Shown one piece after another: positions 18,952-28,162 of a DNA stretch of 64,000 nucleotides. Every line of letters begins with the position of its first letter. The stretch's first letter is position 1. The notes under the pieces were generated by a model. It did not search any database. It worked only from the letters and a program-made list of their open reading frames with translations, and had not been told where the DNA came from. Source of the stretch: Pseudidiomarina terrestris. GTDB taxonomy: Bacteria > Pseudomonadota > Gammaproteobacteria > Enterobacterales > Alteromonadaceae. The stretch covers positions 434,001-498,000 of the forward strand of contig NZ_JAGGJF010000001.1 in the NCBI RefSeq assembly GCF_030466405.1, in the 5' to 3' direction. The position numbers were made by a program, and so were the translations under genes.

Positions 18952-20704
18952 GGGCTGTCTCCTCGGCCTCATCGACGATGCTACGTAATTCTTCCTCTTC
19001 TACAGTTTCGGCCAGGAACAGAACCTCATCAATGCTGGTAATCCCCTCACGGGCATAGTCCAGTGCGGCCAGCGCCAGCGGCCGGAAATTCTCGGCAGCT
19101 CTGGCGGCGCTGGCGAACTCACGCATATTGGAGTCACGCAGGGCATTGATCATGGCTTCGTTTAATTCCAGTAATTCAAATACCCCAATGCGGCCCTTGT
19201 AGCCGGTATGGTTGCAATTGCGGCAGCCTTTTCCTTTGACGAAGCCGCTACCATCAGCGGGGACATCCGGTGCCATATGCCGGATCAAGGTCAGATCGGC
19301 AGGCTCAACGGTGGTTTCGGTCTTACAGCTATCACATACTTTGCGAATTAAGCGTTGCGCCAGCACCCCGCGTACTGCGGCGCCAACCAGATACGGCGCA
19401 GCCCCCATGTCGATTAAGCGCAACGCGCTGGTAATGGAGTCGTTGGTGTGCAGAGTCGTCAGCACCAGGTGACCGGTGATCGCGCCGCGAAGGCCAATTT
19501 CAACGGTTTCACCATCGCGCATCTCACCGACCATAATGATATCCGGGTCCTGGCGTAAGGTGGTACGCAGTACCCGCGAAAAGCTCAGCCCAATTTTACT
19601 GTTCACCTGCACTTGCGAAATGCGCGGCAACCGGTATTCAACCGGGTCTTCAACAGTAATGATCTTCTTTTCAGCTTTGTTTAATTCATTCAGCACACCA
19701 TACAAAGTGGTGGTTTTACCTGATCCAGTAGGGCCAGTGACGAGCAGCATGCCGTAAGGTTTATGGATCAGGTTGCGAACGCGCTCGAGTAGGTTCTCAG
19801 GTAATCCGGTCTGTTCAAGATCCAGAATACCCGCTGACTGATCCAATAAGCGCATGACGCAGGACTCGCCATATTGCACGGGCATCGTCGCCATCCGTAC
19901 ATCAATTGCGTGATCCCGCACTTTGATATGAAACCGGCCATCCTGCGGCATCCGTTTCTCGGAGATATCCAGCCCTGCCATCAGCTTGAGGCGCAGCACT
20001 AAAGCACTGGCGATAGTGGTCTCGTTCAGCACGTTCTCCTGCAACATACCATCCACGCGCATCCGGATCCGTAACGAGCGGTCATCCGGCTCAATGTGGA
20101 TATCCGAAGCCCGCACCTGTACCGCGTCAGCGAAGATGGACTGCAGCAATTTCGCAACTGTTGCGTCATCACCCTCATCTTCAAGGGACAATGCCGCGAG
20201 GTCGACCACTTCATCCTGTTCGTACTCGGTTTGCAGCTGGCTCGCAAATTGGGCGATGTCTTTGGTGCGCCGGTAAAGGTTATCAAAGGCTTCCAATAGT
20301 TCATGATCAGGTGCGACGGCGAGCTTAATCGAGCGCGGTTGCAAAAACTGACTGATGGCATCCACCGCGGCTAAATCTGCGGGATCACTCATTGCAACTA
20401 AAGCTTCGCTATCATCTGCCTCAACCACCAACGCCCGATGCCGGCGTGCCTGAATCTCAGGCAGTAAATTCACGACATCATCGGCGATTTTGCGTTCGCT
20501 CAACTCGACAAAAGGAATATTCAACTGGCGCGCAAGGAACTCAAGCAGCTCCTGTTCGCCAATGAAGCCCATATCAACCAGAGTTACCCCAAGCTTACGC
20601 CCGTTGGTGCGCTGATCATCAAGCGCCTGTTTCAGTTGCGACTCAGTGATAATGTTCTCTTGCACCAGCAGGTCGCCAAGGCGCATTTTTAAACGAGGTC
20701 GCAT
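18944..20704 (-). CDS. mshE: MSHA extension ATPase MshE
   Basis: PilB/GspE-family motor (586 residues) powering MSHA pilus extension at the inner membrane. The N-terminus carries the two tandem 24-residue MshEN motifs: RLGDLLVQENIITESQ beginning at R8 and KLGVTLVDMGFIGEQ beginning at K37. In Vibrio cholerae MshE this domain binds c-di-GMP. The ATPase core has Walker A GPTGSGKTTT (K330), Asp-box and Walker B RQDPDIIMVGEMRD, then the His-box TTLHTND. The zinc tetracysteine is CDSCKTE...CRNCNHTG. The second motif begins with Lys where the consensus has Arg. It sits between mshN and mshG. Confidence 0.95.
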   Translation of the reverse strand: MRPRLKMRLGDLLVQENIITESQLKQALDDQRTNGRKLGVTLVDMGFIGEQELLEFLARQLNIPFVELSERKIADDVVNLLPEIQARRHRALVVEADDSEALVAMSDPADLAAVDAISQFLQPRSIKLAVAPDHELLEAFDNLYRRTKDIAQFASQLQTEYEQDEVVDLAALSLEDEGDDATVAKLLQSIFADAVQVRASDIHIEPDDRSLRIRMRVDGMLQENVLNETTIASALVLRLKLMAGLDISEKRMPQDGRFHIKVRDHAIDVRMATMPVQYGESCVMRLLDQSAGILDLEQTGLPENLLERVRNLIHKPYGMLLVTGPTGSGKTTTLYGVLNELNKAEKKIITVEDPVEYRLPRISQVQVNSKIGLSFSRVLRTTLRQDPDIIMVGEMRDGETVEIGLRGAITGHLVLTTLHTNDSITSALRLIDMGAAPYLVGAAVRGVLAQRLIRKVCDSCKTETTVEPADLTLIRHMAPDVPADGSGFVKGKGCRNCNHTGYKGRIGVFELLELNEAMINALRDSNMREFASAARAAENFRPLALAALDYAREGITSIDEVLFLAETVEEEELRSIVDEAEETAHG

Positions 20705-20706
20705 AC

Positions 20707-21837
20707 TTATTGGCCTCCTAAAACGTATTGTCGCTGCAAGGCATAACGTCTCGCATCCTGACTCAGGTCAGCGTCTTCGAGCGCATGCTGATAGCTGTTT
20801 AAGGCAGCTTTGGGTTGCTCGGCATCCTCGTAGGCCACGGCTGCAGCCAGCCACCAACGACCTTCCTGAGTGCGCTCAGCCAGGCGCTGGTAATCAGCAG
20901 CGGCCTCACCGTAGCGCCCAAGCTCACTTGCGGCGGTCGCACGCATTTGTAGTAAATCCGAGGTTTCAGGCGTATTTGCGGGAATTTCGCTAAGCACCGA
21001 AAGCAGCTTTCCATAGCTGCCACTTTCCAACATGATGCGGGCGTAAAGTATTTGCCAGCGCGTTTGCAGTGGCTGTCGCTGTAAGCCTTCTTCAAGGACC
21101 GCAACCGCCGATGCGACGCGTCCGCGACCATACCAGTACGCGGCGAGTTCACTTCGCGCATCAACGTGCTCAGGAGCCAGCGCAATCACTTGCTCAAGTA
21201 AACTTCCTGCGCGCTGGCGCTCGCCGTTTTGTAAAGCTTCTCTGGCCTGGTTGAGTTTTACTTCCGCTAACTCTTCAGCACTTAATTCAACCCGGGTAAC
21301 CTTCATGGTGCCACTGCTGGCGTCAACGGCTTCGCCCCCCGCGTCGCCCGACTGCGGTTCAGTAGTCATTTTTTGACCGGCCCCGGACTGTTGCTCCGGG
21401 CCAGGCGTTTGCTGTGGCCGAGTTAGCTGCTCTGGCTGAGACTGTTGCGGTTCAGACTCTGTTGCAAGGTTGGATCCTGTTTGCGCATTCACCGGCGCTG
21501 GCATCAATTGGCGCTGAGGTTGCACCGCTTGCGGGGCAGGCGTACTCTGTTGCTCCGCGGCCGCTGTCTCTGGCGCTGCAGCTAGCGATGTTGGCTCCTG
21601 CTCAGCCCCTTTGATCGGTGCTGGCGTCGACTGTACACGCAAATCTGGTTCCGAGCCGGACATGCTGTCATAAATTGCCATGAAAGCGACCACGCTAATC
21701 GCCACGACTACAAATATGCCCAGCAACCACGCCCAAGGAAAGCCACCAGGAGCTGCCGCAGCAGGGGTAAGATTGCCTTTGCGCTCCTGCTGTTTTCGCT
21801 GATCTAAATCGCGCAACATGCGGTTAATTACACTCAT
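20707..21837 (-). CDS. mshN: MSHA biogenesis TPR protein MshN
   Basis: Membrane-anchored protein of 376 residues. It starts MSVINRMLRDLDQRKQQ, the typical MshN opening, followed by one membrane segment (about residues 35-57, WLLGIFVVVAISVVAFMAIYD without its ends). A long Pro/Gln/Ala-rich linker spans about residues 60-190. The C-terminal half has tetratricopeptide-like helices (AREALQNGERQRAGSLLEQ, YGRGRVASAVAVLEEGLQR). The frame opens 90 bases earlier inside mshM, but the ATG at 21837 forms an ATGA overlap with the mshM stop and gives the conserved N-terminus. Exact role is unknown. Confidence 0.88.
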   Translation of the reverse strand: MSVINRMLRDLDQRKQQERKGNLTPAAAAPGGFPWAWLLGIFVVVAISVVAFMAIYDSMSGSEPDLRVQSTPAPIKGAEQEPTSLAAAPETAAAEQQSTPAPQAVQPQRQLMPAPVNAQTGSNLATESEPQQSQPEQLTRPQQTPGPEQQSGAGQKMTTEPQSGDAGGEAVDASSGTMKVTRVELSAEELAEVKLNQAREALQNGERQRAGSLLEQVIALAPEHVDARSELAAYWYGRGRVASAVAVLEEGLQRQPLQTRWQILYARIMLESGSYGKLLSVLSEIPANTPETSDLLQMRATAASELGRYGEAAADYQRLAERTQEGRWWLAAAVAYEDAEQPKAALNSYQHALEDADLSQDARRYALQRQYVLGGQ

Positions 21838-22751
21838 GATAGATACTCCGTCAGCCAGCCCTGCTGCCACGACCATAGCAGTGCTACAGCTACGCCTCCG
21901 ACTCCCGCCAGGCTCCACCAGAGCCATGTCCGCGAGGGTAAGGCAACATCCTCAGTATCGGCGACCGCAAAGCGCACGTGCCGCGGCGTGACCTGATAAC
22001 AGCCCTCACCATAACAGAGCATAAGCACTTTGTGGCAGAGCACATTCGCCAGTCGGGGAATGCCGCGACTGGACTGATGTAACATTTTCACCACCCGGCT
22101 GGAAAAAACCGGAGCGCCCTGATAACCGGCGATATGCAAGCGATGCGATATGTAGCGGGCAAGTTCGGTTGGGCTCATCGCCTGCAATGAGTAGCTAAAG
22201 GTGACGCGTTGGCGTAGCTGGCGATGCTCCCGGGTAGCTAGCCGCTCATCAAGTTCCGGCTGGCCGAACAGGACAATATGTAAAAGCTTGCGTGTCTCTG
22301 TTTCCAGATTCGAAATTAATCGCAAAGCTTCCAGACTTTCTGCCGGCAGGGCTTGTGCTTCATCAACAACAATTACAGCGATCTGCCCGGCCCGGCTGAT
22401 CTCCACCAGTCGTTCCTGGATCGCCTGCGTTAGTAACTGCTCACTTTGCTCAGCAGGCGGCTCAACCTGGAGCTCGCGAGCAATATGCGCGCGCATTTCG
22501 CTCGGTGTCAGGTACGGATTAGGAATATAGGCGGTCACGTAATGGTCAGGCAGCTCATTGAGGAGCTTGCGGCACAATAGGGTTTTTCCAGTGCCCACTT
22601 CACCGACGACTTTAATAAAACCTTCACCCGCCTCAAGGGCGGTGAGCAAAACCTCAAACGCAGAACGGTGACCCTCGAGATCGCAGTAAAAACTGGTGTT
22701 CGGGGTCAGCGTAAAGGGCAGTTCTGTCAATCCGTAATGCGTTTGATACAT
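21834..22751 (-). CDS. mshM: MSHA biogenesis AAA ATPase MshM (ExeA-like)
   Basis: ExeA/GspA-type ATPase of 305 residues, thought to help place the secretin in the cell wall. It begins MYQTHYGLTELPFTLTPN, the usual ExeA-family opening. Walker A is GEVGTGKTLL (about residues 50-59) and Walker B is IAVIVVDEAQALP. A C-terminal membrane segment is visible (TWLWWSLAGVGGVAVALLW, about residues 273-292). There is no peptidoglycan-binding domain after it, unlike ExeA itself. It couples to mshN by an ATGA overlap and follows mshL after 12 bases. Confidence 0.92.
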   Translation of the reverse strand: MYQTHYGLTELPFTLTPNTSFYCDLEGHRSAFEVLLTALEAGEGFIKVVGEVGTGKTLLCRKLLNELPDHYVTAYIPNPYLTPSEMRAHIARELQVEPPAEQSEQLLTQAIQERLVEISRAGQIAVIVVDEAQALPAESLEALRLISNLETETRKLLHIVLFGQPELDERLATREHRQLRQRVTFSYSLQAMSPTELARYISHRLHIAGYQGAPVFSSRVVKMLHQSSRGIPRLANVLCHKVLMLCYGEGCYQVTPRHVRFAVADTEDVALPSRTWLWWSLAGVGGVAVALLWSWQQGWLTEYLS

Positions 22752-22763
22752 AATGTTTATCGG

Positions 22764-24410
22764 TTACTCGTTGTACCAGCGTTTCAGCAAGTCGCTGGAG
22801 CGCTCAAGTTCTTGTTTCCAGGTGTCTACACCTACAACCACTGGTCGAATAAGGATAACTAACTCTTTTTTCTGTTCCGTACGCCGCTTGTTTTTGAACA
22901 AGTTACCGACCACCGGAATATCACCGAGGACCGGGGCTTTGGATTCATTGTCCGTATAACTGGTCTGCATCAGGCCACCCAACACCACAATTTCTCCATT
23001 ACGCGCACGGACAATGGTATCGCTTTCGCGAATATTGCTTTGTGCTAAAGGCAGGATAAACGACTCCTGATTGAGGGTAATGGTCTTATTTTGCTCGGTG
23101 GTCTCAACCACTGAAGGGTGCACATGCAAAATCACTTCGCCGTTATCACTTATTTGCGGAGTGATATCCAGTGAAATCCCCGAGAAGAATGGTGTTAACT
23201 CAATATTCGGTGTCGATGTCGTGGCAGTGCCGGTCACCGTTGTAGTTGAAACATCGGTGACGAAATACTCATCTTCACCAATTTTAATCACAGCTTTCTG
23301 GTTATTACTGGCACTTACCCGGGGATTTGACAGAACTTGCACATTGCCCTGATCCTGCAGTAAGTTCAGAACGCCGCTGAAATCACCAACATCCAGTGAC
23401 ATACCAAAGACACCATTGGTGCCACTCACACTACCACCGCTGAAACCAATACTGCCGTTGGCGTTCCCAAGGCTGAACAAGTCGCTCCAGTTGATGCCTT
23501 GCTGATAATTATCGTTCAGTGCGACTTCAACAATGCGAGCCTCTAAAATCACCTGGCGCTGCAAGCGTTCTTGCGCAGTGGCAAGAAACTCGCGTGCGGC
23601 CCGCAGCTCACCCGGCAACGCAGTCACGGTCACCAGGCCTGCTTGCGGTGATACCACCACCCGCCGGCCATCGCCCTCGCCCACGATACCCTGAACAATT
23701 TCTTTAAGATCGCCCCAGAGGTCAGTTTCAGATTGAGTAGAAATCGATGAACCATTGGTTTGCATGCCGTTATTCATGCCATTCAGACCACGATTCGCTA
23801 AGTTGCCCTGGCCGGCAAGTCCACCCTGATTACCAAGTAAGGCATTGTTGTAGGTACCACCGCCATAAAGACCATTTTGATCATCGTTGTCTTTAACCCC
23901 GCCCGAACTCACCCGGGTCTGCGACAGACCCATACGTTGCAAAGCCAGGTAATCAAGAGCAATAGTTTCAGTGCGCAAGCCTGCCGGGAAAACCCGAATC
24001 ATCCGTCTTTCATGCTTAATGTCGTAACCATAGATATCAGAGATGACGTCCAGGGTTTCCATCAAGGTCACCTCTTTCAAGCTGACGGTAATGGTACCGC
24101 TCACCTCAGGATGAACCACAATATTATAGGGCGAGTCGGCGGCGAGCCCGCCAAAGAACTCGGCTGCCGCAATACCATTGGCGTTTACCGAAAACCGTGG
24201 CTCCGCGAGCAGCTGCTCACTGGCATTACGAGTCTCAAACGCCGATGGTCGGAGAGTTTCGCGAACCGAATCAGGCAGTGGTGGTCGTGCAGACTCTTGC
24301 AATTGGGCAGCCGGGTTTAAGGCCTGTTGTGCCTCTACCGGTTTGCGCTCAGGTTGATGCGCACACGCTGATACAACCATGGTTGCTGCAATAAGAGTGG
24401 CAATCCGCAT
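22764..24410 (-). CDS. mshL: MSHA outer-membrane secretin MshL
   Basis: Secretin (548 residues) forming the outer-membrane gate for the MSHA pilus. A lipoprotein signal ends at Cys16 (TMVVSAC). An STN/N0-like domain lies at about residues 75-160 (VVHPEVSGTITVSLKEVTLMET in two parts). It is followed by an N1-like domain broken by a Gly/Asn-rich insert (about residues 175-225). The secretin barrel occupies about residues 270-530, with the conserved VLSNPRVSASNNQKA and the VPVVG-type ending DIPVVGNLFKNKRR. The mshK stop and the mshL start share TAATG. Confidence 0.95.
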   Translation of the reverse strand: MRIATLIAATMVVSACAHQPERKPVEAQQALNPAAQLQESARPPLPDSVRETLRPSAFETRNASEQLLAEPRFSVNANGIAAAEFFGGLAADSPYNIVVHPEVSGTITVSLKEVTLMETLDVISDIYGYDIKHERRMIRVFPAGLRTETIALDYLALQRMGLSQTRVSSGGVKDNDDQNGLYGGGTYNNALLGNQGGLAGQGNLANRGLNGMNNGMQTNGSSISTQSETDLWGDLKEIVQGIVGEGDGRRVVVSPQAGLVTVTALPGELRAAREFLATAQERLQRQVILEARIVEVALNDNYQQGINWSDLFSLGNANGSIGFSGGSVSGTNGVFGMSLDVGDFSGVLNLLQDQGNVQVLSNPRVSASNNQKAVIKIGEDEYFVTDVSTTTVTGTATTSTPNIELTPFFSGISLDITPQISDNGEVILHVHPSVVETTEQNKTITLNQESFILPLAQSNIRESDTIVRARNGEIVVLGGLMQTSYTDNESKAPVLGDIPVVGNLFKNKRRTEQKKELVILIRPVVVGVDTWKQELERSSDLLKRWYNE

Positions 24411-24772
24411 TAGTTCTGTCCCCCTGAACCCGACGCAGACTCGGTCGTTAACGGATTCTGCGTGTAAAGTGATAATTTAAATTCGCTGCCATTTGCGGCA
24501 TCGCGCACGATCACGTGGTTCATTGTGATTTTTGTTATGGTGTACGGTGGTAAGTGTTCGCCTTCCACTATCCGCTGCCCATTGATATAGGCCGTGAAAC
24601 CTGAGGGCCGCTGTTGGATAGCGTTAAGACGTAAATCAGTAAGCTGGGCCTGTTGCTGTGCAGCTGCGCGGTTTTGCGGCGGCTGGGTCGGATCATTCAG
24701 CTCTTGCGCTGCGGCCGCTGATACGACAAAACAGCTGGTCAGGAGCCAGGCGTTAACTCGCAACATAATCAC
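24410..24772 (-). CDS. mshK: MSHA biogenesis protein MshK
   Basis: Small exported protein of 120 residues with an N-terminal signal (about residues 1-22, ending SAAAAQ). The mature part contains DPTQPP just after cleavage and later SGFTAYINGQRIVEGE. It resembles PilP/GspC-like periplasmic connector proteins in size and position between the MshJ-type and secretin genes. The frame overlaps mshJ by 20 bases, and a second in-frame ATG lies two codons in. Identification is mostly by position and the DPTQPP/TAYINGQRI features. Confidence 0.82.
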   Translation of the reverse strand: MIMLRVNAWLLTSCFVVSAAAAQELNDPTQPPQNRAAAQQQAQLTDLRLNAIQQRPSGFTAYINGQRIVEGEHLPPYTITKITMNHVIVRDAANGSEFKLSLYTQNPLTTESASGSGGQN

Positions 24773-25397
24773 GCTCCAGGCTAAGAGTGTATATTTCTAA
24801 TAACAGTGTCGCATCCGGGTGTTCTTTGACTTCATAGTCCATGCGCTGCCAGTAGAACGACCAGGGCAATTGTTCCAGCTTTAAGAAATAGCGGTAGATT
24901 TCATTGTAGTCACCGCGCAAAATCAGCTGCAATCGATGTTTGTAGATGGCTCCGGCGGTCGCCTCGCCATCACCGTAGACACGCTCAGCTGGCAATGCCT
25001 GAGCCGACTGTACTTCGAGCGCGCCGGCGCTGCCCAACAACGCCTTTAACAGTTGTCGATTATCTGCCGCACTCACATAATTGGTTTCAGCCCGGAGCCT
25101 GCTATTCAGCTGTGCTAAACGCTGCTCCAGCTCACTTAATTTAGTTCGTAGCGGCGCTTGCGGATCCCCTGCCAGACGAATTTCTACGGCCTGCAGTTGT
25201 TGCTGCAACAACTCCACCCGTGATTGCTGCTGCTTCAGTTTGGTTTGCTCGGTTTTATAGGTTTGCCAGGTCGGCAGTAGCGCTACCCATAAGCCCAGAT
25301 AAGCGATAAATATCAGGGTCAGCACAAACCAGAACTTGCGCCGGCTAAGGGGCAGCTCATTGAATTTTAGTTGTAACTGCTGCCATCTCGCTTTCAT
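24753..25397 (-). CDS. mshJ: MSHA biogenesis protein MshJ (PilO-like)
   Basis: Bitopic inner-membrane protein of 214 residues, PilO/GspM-like. One membrane helix lies at about residues 22-42 (FWFVLTLIFIAYLGLWVALL). A coiled coil follows (about residues 50-115; Gln/Leu/Glu-rich) and then a small ferredoxin-like periplasmic domain. The gene overlaps the PilN-like gene upstream by 4 bases and mshK by 20 bases. It probably forms the PilM-N-O type alignment complex with its two upstream neighbours. Confidence 0.85.
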   Translation of the reverse strand: MKARWQQLQLKFNELPLSRRKFWFVLTLIFIAYLGLWVALLPTWQTYKTEQTKLKQQQSRVELLQQQLQAVEIRLAGDPQAPLRTKLSELEQRLAQLNSRLRAETNYVSAADNRQLLKALLGSAGALEVQSAQALPAERVYGDGEATAGAIYKHRLQLILRGDYNEIYRYFLKLEQLPWSFYWQRMDYEVKEHPDATLLLEIYTLSLERDYVAS

Positions 25398-26014
25398 TGC
25401 ATGCTCCCCGAAACGGCCTGAACGTCGCGACTATGCTGCAAGTGACCGACAGTAAAACGCAAGCCTCGCTCACCTTCATCACGAAGCTCAAATACACCGA
25501 AAGGCCGATCCTTAAGGGTTGGATATTGGCTGAAATCCGCCAGCCAGGCCGGTAATTGCTGAGGTTCCAACGTTACCCCCTGCAGCGTCAACGCCTGATC
25601 TTGCAGCAAAATCCGATGCAACCAGATGGCGTGTTCATCGGCAGCGGCAAGATCGACCAGGAGTTGCGAGAAACTCACGCTGTTTCTCCCCGTAAGCTGC
25701 TGCATTTGCACCAGCAGGCGTTGCCGCAACGTGAGCCGGTGTTGCACGCTCTCCAGTTCTTCATTAAGGGAGCTGTCGTTCAGTGCTTGTTCAAGAGCCG
25801 CCTGGCGCTGGCGCAGCTGAACTTCAATTTGGTTGGCTTGCGTAACACTGGCAACGAAGGCTGCTTGCTGTTGCCCGGCAATAAACTTGAGCACCAGCCA
25901 GGCCACCACGAACACCGCAATCAAGGACACTGCCGTGACGACAAAACGTTGTAACGTTAACCATTCACGGTTGGGCCGTAACTCAGGTACATAGAGGTTA
26001 GCGAATGTTTTCAT
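25394..26014 (-). CDS. MSHA alignment protein, PilN-like (second MshI part)
   Basis: Bitopic membrane protein of 206 residues with a PilN-like plan: a short cytoplasmic N-terminus (NLYVPELRPNREWLT), one membrane helix (about residues 25-48, VVTAVSLIAVFVVAWLVLKFI), a coiled coil and a periplasmic domain. The NLYxPELRP opening resembles the segment of PilN that docks into the PilM-like protein. The upstream gene ends on the preceding base, so the two are co-translated. In some genomes this product is annotated MshI2; I leave the symbol blank. Confidence 0.82.
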   Translation of the reverse strand: MKTFANLYVPELRPNREWLTLQRFVVTAVSLIAVFVVAWLVLKFIAGQQQAAFVASVTQANQIEVQLRQRQAALEQALNDSSLNEELESVQHRLTLRQRLLVQMQQLTGRNSVSFSQLLVDLAAADEHAIWLHRILLQDQALTLQGVTLEPQQLPAWLADFSQYPTLKDRPFGVFELRDEGERGLRFTVGHLQHSRDVQAVSGSMQ

Positions 26015-26947
26015 TTACGCTCTCCCCTCTAACTTGCACGACATCAAAGCGCCGCCCAGAGCCGCAAAGTCACTGTAGTCCCCGGCGCCCAACTCGCTTG
26101 CCCATGCTGGATACTCGGCCCAGTTGGCGGTCAGTCCCAAATCTTCATGTAATTTAGCCAACACTTCTTCATTTTTACTCATCGCCATTGCCAGCACCAC
26201 GTCAGTAATCGGCCGCTGCCGCAGTTGCCGCTCGAAGTAGTCCGCCGAGCGCTGGATTTCGACGCTTAAGGGTTGCAAGCCACCCATACGAACTTCTTCA
26301 ATGCTAAGCTCACTGATATTTTCCAAGGCCCGAACAGAACGGTTGACCTGCAGAACTCCCTCACGATAAACCTGCAATAATGCAGCCTGCTGCGGTTGCT
26401 GATAAACCAACACCGCCGGCTCTGAAACCGATGTAAACATTTCCCTTATCGCCTGTTCTTCAGCAAAAATCCCGATAACATTATCTGAGACGTCGTGGAT
26501 CGCTGGCAAAATCTGCTCCAGCTGAGATTTATTGGCGGCGATGGCGTGAATTTTGTCGTGCCCGGGCAGCTGCACAGGAAGTTCATAATAATCCGCGATG
26601 CAATTTTCCGGCTCAACATCAATAAGATCACGCAGGTTGTAGCGCAGGCTTGTGGCAATTTCGTCTTCAGGAAGGTTCGGTCGATCGAGTGCGACACTCT
26701 GGTAAAAACCACTGCCCAGCACCAGCGATAGCCTGGGCTGGCCACGGCAATAACGCGCGTACTCATGAGCCAACTGCTGAATAGCGGTCGCGAAATCATT
26801 ATCTTTGGCGTCACGCTCATCAGAAACGACGAGGCTTGGCGGACCGTCAGCCTGAGGCTCTACGACCACGAGATGCACCTTACCCTTGCGAATAGCAAAG
26901 GTAAGGATGAGCTGGTTCGACTTGCGCGCACGAAGGAAATTAAACAA
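26015..26947 (-). CDS. mshI: MSHA biogenesis protein MshI (PilM-like)
   Basis: Cytoplasmic actin-like protein of 310 residues, PilM/GspL-like, the first gene of the minus-strand msh unit. No membrane segment is visible. The fold-typical pattern is seen in VLGSGFYQSVALDRPNLPEDE and the later FAALGGALM near the end, as in PilM proteins. The start is a TTG (26945-26947) with a weak GAG ribosome site. A stop codon lies two codons upstream and no nearer ATG preserves the domain, so TTG is the only good choice. This may keep the first gene weakly translated. In many species mshH precedes mshI; here pyrC does instead. Confidence 0.83.
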   Translation of the reverse strand: MFNFLRARKSNQLILTFAIRKGKVHLVVVEPQADGPPSLVVSDERDAKDNDFATAIQQLAHEYARYCRGQPRLSLVLGSGFYQSVALDRPNLPEDEIATSLRYNLRDLIDVEPENCIADYYELPVQLPGHDKIHAIAANKSQLEQILPAIHDVSDNVIGIFAEEQAIREMFTSVSEPAVLVYQQPQQAALLQVYREGVLQVNRSVRALENISELSIEEVRMGGLQPLSVEIQRSADYFERQLRQRPITDVVLAMAMSKNEEVLAKLHEDLGLTANWAEYPAWASELGAGDYSDFAALGGALMSCKLEGRA

Positions 26948-27074
26948 ATCTCAGTCCCTGTTCATTTTATAATTTTTATTAAAGCCTGGACTCGACTTCT
27001 TAACGTAAGTTTGACACTTTCCGCCTGAAAAACAAGCACTGTTATATGTAAAAGGTACTTGTTTTATTTTTGTT
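26948..27074 (-). promoter_or_regulatory. Upstream region of the minus-strand msh operon
   Basis: The 127 bases between pyrC and mshI are AT-rich and must hold the promoter of the mshI-to-mshA unit unless it is read through from pyrC. Several -10-like sequences are present on the minus strand (TTTAAT, TATAAA), but I see no convincing matching -35. No intrinsic terminator for pyrC is visible. Confidence 0.3.
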
Positions 27075-28109
27075 TTACTTCTCCACTTGCCAGTTCAGGG
27101 TTTCGTTCGCCCAATAAGGAACCATCGGCCCTACAGCGGTATCGATAGTGGCGGCAACCTGCCAGGGCTCGCGCCGCAGCGTGACGGTCTCAGTTGCACG
27201 TGGATAGCCGTAGAAATCAGCGCCAAAGTGGCTGGCAAAATCAGCTAACTTATCCAACGCGTCCATGCGCTCAAAAAATTCAGCGTAGAGCTCCAGCGCA
27301 GCTGGCGCAGAATAACATCCGGCACATCCACAGGCGGCCTCTTTCTTCGACTGTGCATGGGGTGCAGAGTCAGTCCCCAGAAAGAACTTAGGGCTACCTG
27401 AAACCGCAGCTTTCTGCAGCGCCAGCTGATGTTCCCGCCGCTTGAGAATTGGCAAACAATAGTTATGTGGCCGTACGCCGCCCACCAGCAGATCGTTACG
27501 GTTCATCAACAGGTGCTGTGGCGTAATGGTGGCCGCGACATTGGCGCCCATACTTTCGACAAAAGCCACGGCATCACTGGTGGTGATGTGTTCAAGTATA
27601 AGTTTAAGCTGTGGATGGCGCTCCATTAACGGTCGCAGTTTGGTGTCGATGAACACTTTTTCGCGGTCGAATATGTCAATATCTGCTGTCGTCACTTCAC
27701 CATGCACCAGCAAGGGAACCTTTAGCTCTGCCATTGCCGCAAAAACATGGTCTAAAGCTTCGATATCAGTGACGCCCGCTGCCGAATTGGTGGTCGCGCC
27801 CGACGGATAAAGCTTAAAGCCAATAATATTTTCATCGGCGGCGGCTTCCTCAACCTGCACACGCGAGGTTTGTTGGGTCAGATAAAGCGCCATTAACGGT
27901 TGAAAATCGGCCCCTGCTGGAACCTCTGCCATAATCCGTTCCCGGTAGGCCATGGCCTGCTGTGCGTCAGTAACTGGCGGTACCAGATTTGGCATGATCA
28001 CCGCCCGCCCGAATACGGAAGCACTGGCGGGAACCGTGGTCGCCAACAGTTCATTGTCACGCAGGTGTAAATGCCAGTCATCTGGACGAGGAAGAGAAAG
28101 CTGTTGCAT
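27075..28109 (-). CDS. pyrC: Dihydroorotase
   Basis: Type II (bacterial, E. coli-like) dihydroorotase, 344 residues versus 348 in E. coli. It closes carbamoyl-aspartate to dihydroorotate in pyrimidine synthesis. Metal-ligand motifs are visible: RPDDWHLHLRD at residues 9-19 (HxH), the carboxylated Lys region GFKLYPSGATTNS, HGEV, LEHITTSDAV, and the catalytic Asp in FLGTDSAPH. It stands alone between the putative diguanylate cyclase and the msh operon, each in the same direction. Confidence 0.96.
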   Translation of the reverse strand: MQQLSLPRPDDWHLHLRDNELLATTVPASASVFGRAVIMPNLVPPVTDAQQAMAYRERIMAEVPAGADFQPLMALYLTQQTSRVQVEEAAADENIIGFKLYPSGATTNSAAGVTDIEALDHVFAAMAELKVPLLVHGEVTTADIDIFDREKVFIDTKLRPLMERHPQLKLILEHITTSDAVAFVESMGANVAATITPQHLLMNRNDLLVGGVRPHNYCLPILKRREHQLALQKAAVSGSPKFFLGTDSAPHAQSKKEAACGCAGCYSAPAALELYAEFFERMDALDKLADFASHFGADFYGYPRATETVTLRREPWQVAATIDTAVGPMVPYWANETLNWQVEK

Positions 28110-28162
28110 GAAAACCTCTTAACTTCAGAAAAGTGGATCTTAATATGGGTAGTATAACTGCT

